Assembly: GCA_035551995.1 (NCBI GenBank)
Contig: DASZME010000025.1
Coordinates: 124,001-188,000, forward strand
Source of the DNA: RYN-428 sp035551995
GTDB taxonomy: Bacteria; Planctomycetota; Phycisphaerae; Tepidisphaerales; Tepidisphaeraceae
Reading direction: 5' to 3'
DNA: 64,000 nt
Shown one piece after another: positions 61,153 through 64,000 of the stretch (position 1 is the stretch's first letter; every line of letters starts with the position of its first letter). The translations under genes were made by a program, and so were the position numbers. A model generated the notes under the pieces. That model had not been told where the DNA came from and searched no databases. It worked only from the letters and a program-made list of their open reading frames with translations.

Positions 61153-62670
61153 CTAGTGCGACACCGCGTACATGAATACGTTTACGCCAAGTTTCAACGC
61201 ATCGTCGTCCGCGTAACCCTTGTTATAAGCGCGCGGCAGTTGCTCCCATCCGGCGCTCATGCTCAGTGGGGAGTAGATCACCGGAATCTGCCCGTCGACC
61301 TGGATGACTTCCAGCCTCGGCGCCACCACGTCGGCGCCGGCCTCCTGAGCCGCCAGGGGCGATAACCGCACCTTGGTCACGTCGTTCACGAACGTCAGCA
61401 GCGGATGATCCGCCGGCAACGGCGTCAGTTGTTTGTCGGGATAGATTTCCTTGATCTCCTTGCGAAAGGCGACGTCAAATTCGCTGGAGCCGATGACGTC
61501 GTCGACGATCATCGTGCCGCCGCGATCGAGGTATTGGCGAAGACGTTTTCGGGTTTCGGGCGTGAAAGAAAAAGTTCGCTGCCCGGTCATCAGGAGAACC
61601 GGGAAGCTGAAAATATCGGCCTTTTCCGGATCGACCGGCACGCGCTTGAATTGAACGTGCAGCGTGGTCGATTGGTCGATGGTCTTAAGAAGGTTGGGCA
61701 CGCCGTGCGGCGTCGAATCCCAATCGCCGTTGTGAACGATCTGGCCCAACACGAATTGATCGCGCGTGGCGTCCGACGCCTGGTGGTAGACCTTTTGATG
61801 ATCGAAGAATCGGCCGTATTGGAACTCGGCCAGGGCATACGTGACGATGTTGGCGCCCATCTTGAGCGAGTCGTTTTGATCGTAGAGCACGCCGCCCTCG
61901 ATCGGGTGGGCGTTGGCGTCCCAGCCGCAGGACATATCGATGGGAGAGAAGATGACGGCGGCACGGGTTCCGATGTTGATGACCTCCAGGTAGGGGGGGA
62001 CCGTCTTCCAATCTTCCAGGCCCTTTCGAACCTTCATCTCGGAAATGTGATGAAACGAGCTAAACAGCGGGTGGTCCGTCGGAATGGCGGCCAGTTCGCG
62101 ATCGGGGAAGATGCGGCGAATTTCCCGGCGGAAGCTCTCATTGAATTCCGGACGGCCGCAATTGCTGTGGACGACCCAGGTGCCGCCGTCCATCAGGTAG
62201 CTGCGCAGTTTTTGAACCGTGGCGTCGTCGAACTGCGGCAACGGTTTCCATCCCGTAAAATAGATGATGGGCAGCTCGGCGGGGTCATAGCTGAACTTTC
62301 CGAAATCCGTTCCGACGAAACGATAACGCTGGCCGAGATTGGTATTGGTGAAATCGACCCACTTTTCGATGTCGATAATCGTCGTTTCCCACGAGACGCC
62401 GGTCCCTTTAAGGGAGGCGGCGGAAAACGTGATGTTGCCCACCAGCGCCGGCGGCGAAGGTTCGCGTTTCTTTTCGCTGCGGCGGAGCGGAGTGGCCGGA
62501 AGGGGGAGCGGCGCCATTCCTTCCCCGCCATTACGGCGCTGCGGCGCCGCCTTGGGCGGGATATTCGCCTTAGGATTTTGAAAATCGTCGGCCAAAGCCG
62601 CCGATGTCACACAAACCGACAAGGCCACGGCAACCACACGTCCAAACATACGCAATCCGACTCGGGGCAT
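61153..62670 (-). CDS. Secreted tandem DUF4159 protein (505 aa)
   Basis: A signal peptide (VVAVALSVCVTSAALADDF) and a Pro/Arg-rich linker precede two DUF4159 domains, about residues 85-290 and 325-505. Matching stretches are LPIIYFTGWKPL versus FPVLLMTGQRTFS, LRSYLMDGGTWVVHSNCGRP versus LRQYLDRGGTMIVDDVIGSS, FPDRELAAIPTDHPLF versus YPDKQLTPLPADHPLL, and VIFSPIDMSCGWD versus VIYSPLSMSAGWE. DUF4159 has a glutamine-amidotransferase-like fold of unknown function and often occurs near MoxR/VWA genes, none of which are here. It is convergent with the pirin gene. Confidence 0.85.
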   Translation of the reverse strand: MPRVGLRMFGRVVAVALSVCVTSAALADDFQNPKANIPPKAAPQRRNGGEGMAPLPLPATPLRRSEKKREPSPPALVGNITFSAASLKGTGVSWETTIIDIEKWVDFTNTNLGQRYRFVGTDFGKFSYDPAELPIIYFTGWKPLPQFDDATVQKLRSYLMDGGTWVVHSNCGRPEFNESFRREIRRIFPDRELAAIPTDHPLFSSFHHISEMKVRKGLEDWKTVPPYLEVINIGTRAAVIFSPIDMSCGWDANAHPIEGGVLYDQNDSLKMGANIVTYALAEFQYGRFFDHQKVYHQASDATRDQFVLGQIVHNGDWDSTPHGVPNLLKTIDQSTTLHVQFKRVPVDPEKADIFSFPVLLMTGQRTFSFTPETRKRLRQYLDRGGTMIVDDVIGSSEFDVAFRKEIKEIYPDKQLTPLPADHPLLTFVNDVTKVRLSPLAAQEAGADVVAPRLEVIQVDGQIPVIYSPLSMSAGWEQLPRAYNKGYADDDALKLGVNVFMYAVSH

Positions 62671-62937
62671 TTTGGCTCCTTCAACTGATCTCTCATTGAC
62701 TCATAGCCTCGCCGCGAGAGCTTTGTTGCCCGTGCTTGGCGGCTTGGTCGCGGCGAATGTGACGCCGACCCGTTTATTATACGTCCGATCCGAAGATCAA
62801 TTAGCGGAATATGCGGTGAAATCCTCGCGGACGCTCGTTTTACTTTTTCGGCCATAATGATACGGTACCGCGACGCGCAGCGGATCGCGTTTGGCGCCAT
62901 TGGAACGATTCGTCACTGAAAATTCCTCATCCGCATC

Positions 62938-63525
62938 ATGCAACTCGACCCGCAAACGCTCCTTTCCGCCTATGCCCAGGGCGTGTTCCCTATGGGGGAC
63001 CGGGACGGCCACATTCGTTTTTACACCGCCGACCCGCGCGGCATCGTTCCGCTCGATGAGCGGTTTCATGTGCCAAAGACCCTGGCGCAATTGGTGCGGC
63101 GCGATCCGCCGGCGTTTGAGATCCGCATCAACGACGACTTCGACGCCACCATGCGCGGCTGCATGGCCAACCGCACCGGCGGCACGTGGATCAACGAAAA
63201 AATCATTCGCGCCTACACCGAACTGCACGAAATGGGATTCGCCCACAGCGTCGAAACGTGGCAGGCGGGCGAACTGGTGGGAGGATTGTATGGCGTGAGC
63301 CTTGGCGCGGCGTTTTTTGGGGAAAGCATGTTTCACCGCGCGACCGACGCGAGCAAAATCGCGCTGGTGCACCTCGTCGCCCGGTTGCGCGAGCGCGGCT
63401 ATGAATTACTCGATAGCCAGGCGACGACATCCCATTTACGACGGTTTGGCGCGATCGAGATCCCGGCGCGCGACTATCTCGGCCGGCTGCATTCGGCGCT
63501 CAAGAAAGAATGTATTTTTGATTGA
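62938..63525 (+). CDS. aat: Leucyl/phenylalanyl-tRNA--protein transferase (195 aa)
   Basis: The protein follows the Aat family: LLSAYAQGVFPMGDRDG, FYTADPRGIVPLDERFHVPK, DFDATMRGCMAN, TWINEKIIRAYTELHEMGFA, HSVETWQAGELVGGLYGVSL, GAAFFGESMFHRATDASKIA and LLDSQATTSHLRRFGA. It adds Leu or Phe from aminoacyl-tRNA to N-terminal Arg or Lys, creating a degradation signal. It is shorter than the E. coli enzyme (about 234) because the N-terminal part is reduced. The convergent clpS gene encodes the adaptor that recognises such N-termini. Confidence 0.93.
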   Translation: MQLDPQTLLSAYAQGVFPMGDRDGHIRFYTADPRGIVPLDERFHVPKTLAQLVRRDPPAFEIRINDDFDATMRGCMANRTGGTWINEKIIRAYTELHEMGFAHSVETWQAGELVGGLYGVSLGAAFFGESMFHRATDASKIALVHLVARLRERGYELLDSQATTSHLRRFGAIEIPARDYLGRLHSALKKECIFD

Positions 63526-63536
63526 AGTGGCCCGGA

Positions 63537-63622
63537 CGCTTCAGCGCATTTTTCAGCCTGCTGAAGCGTTCCATTGTTTAGCGGCCCCGCTTGCGGGGCG
63601 TTCGCAATCCAAGGTCGCTTGA
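63537..63622 (+). repeat. Dispersed intergenic repeat, copy 5
   Basis: It begins with ACGCTTCAGCGCATTTTTCA, whose first nine bases pair with CTGAAGCGT at 63561-63569. The core GTTTAGCGGCCCCGC plus TTGCGGGGCG follows at about 63576-63600. The tail resembles neither tail type fully. It lies directly after the aat stop. Confidence 0.75.
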
Positions 63623-63721
63623 AAATACCCCATGGAAAACGCATCCCGCCCGTGGCACTGAAACAATACCGCCGTGACGGCTGTATCACGAACGTGCTCA
63701 TCGCTTGATTGTCGATATCAA

Positions 63722-64000
63722 TCACTTTTCGGCAGGTTCGATCGTCACCGTCAGGCCCTTGGATTCGAATTGCTCCATGTAGAGTTCCGCCCGTTCCTTG
63801 TGCGTCACGAGCAAAAGAGCGACCCCGGTTTTGTTGGCTTCGTTGGTACGATCCTTGGCTTCCTGTTCCTTGAGCGGCGTGATTTCCATGACGGTGTGAA
63901 TCACAAATCCGAATTCGTTCTTGTCGTCGTTGTGCAATAGCACCTTCCACGGCGGCAACGGCTGCGGCGGCCGGGTTTGCGGATTTTTCTTGGGCGAGCG
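63722..64000 (-). CDS. clpS: ClpS, adaptor of the ClpAP protease (N-terminus outside window)
   Basis: The frame is open to the right edge and reads RSPKKNPQTRPPQPLPPWKV, LLHNDDKNEFGFVIHTVMEI, EANKTGVALLLVTHKERAEL and a C-terminal KGLTVTIEPAEK. The LLHNDD loop and the His of VTHKERAEL belong to the N-degron-binding pocket of ClpS. The Pro/Lys-rich N-terminal arm, which enters ClpA, continues past base 64000, so the start is not seen. ClpS delivers proteins with Leu, Phe, Tyr or Trp N-termini to ClpAP or ClpCP. Confidence 0.93.
   Translation of the reverse strand, partial: RSPKKNPQTRPPQPLPPWKVLLHNDDKNEFGFVIHTVMEITPLKEQEAKDRTNEANKTGVALLLVTHKERAELYMEQFESKGLTVTIEPAEK

Overview
The window is GC-rich bacterial chromosome, almost certainly from a member of the Planctomycetota. 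The evidence is a set of families typical of that phylum: DUF1501 and DUF1552 Tat-exported proteins, a large planctomycete-type cytochrome c protein of the DUF1587/1592/1588/1585 architecture, a short LEPR-XLL surface protein (LEDRCLLSA), a tandem DUF4159 protein and a Tat-exported Gfo/Idh/MocA oxidoreductase. No rRNA, tRNA, CRISPR array, prophage or insertion sequence was recognised. Identities come from reading motifs; no database search was run.

Layout. 0-2.6 kb: end of a DUF1501 gene and a FadL-type porin. 3.1-9.1 kb: a methyltransferase of the PhcB type, then a tightly coupled trio (membrane histidine kinase; receiver fused to a histidine kinase; receiver-GGDEF-EAL), which resembles the Ralstonia phcBSR quorum-sensing locus with a c-di-GMP output added. 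9.3-13.6 kb: an FHA-GspE fusion ATPase and a zinc-ribbon/membrane/propeller protein. 13.6-17.5 kb: a NodU/CmcH carbamoyltransferase and a TPR O-GlcNAc-transferase-like protein. 17.8-24.5 kb: the cytochrome/DUF1552 pair, an internally duplicated secreted protein and the LEPR-XLL protein. 24.5-27.7 kb: an EmrAB-type efflux pair. 27.7-33.7 kb: decayed DNA, a Gfo/Idh protein, a PEBP-like protein, an unknown protein and two Tat-exported aldo/keto reductases.

33.9-37.3 kb: larE-larC on the plus strand, a UreE-like nickel chaperone gene on the minus strand overlapping the end of larC, then larB; together a nickel-pincer cofactor locus without larA in view. 37.4-42.7 kb: a stressosome operon (rsbR, rsbS, rsbT, a kinase-phosphatase fusion) running into a histidine kinase and a hybrid kinase. 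42.9-46.6 kb: a non-homologous end-joining operon in which LigD is split into ligase, polymerase and phosphoesterase genes around ku. 46.8-50.0 kb: a 43-residue membrane protein, two methyltransferases and a serine beta-lactamase-like protein. 50.1-54.6 kb: biotin protein ligase beside biotin-dependent pyruvate carboxylase, separated by a 50-bp-arm inverted repeat. 55.2-56.2 kb: rpmI and rplT, with terminator-like hairpins before, between and after them and no infC directly upstream. 56.6-64 kb: an MbfA-type iron exporter, an esterase, an isochorismatase-ThuA fusion, a pirin, the DUF4159 protein, and convergent aat and clpS, which make and read N-degrons.

A dispersed intergenic repeat of about 75-105 bp, with the core GTTTAGCGGCCCCGC followed by TTGCGGGGCG, occurs five times (11.4, 45.7, 46.6, 56.5 and 63.6 kb). 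Its core recurs in both arms of the inverted repeat near 51.0 kb.
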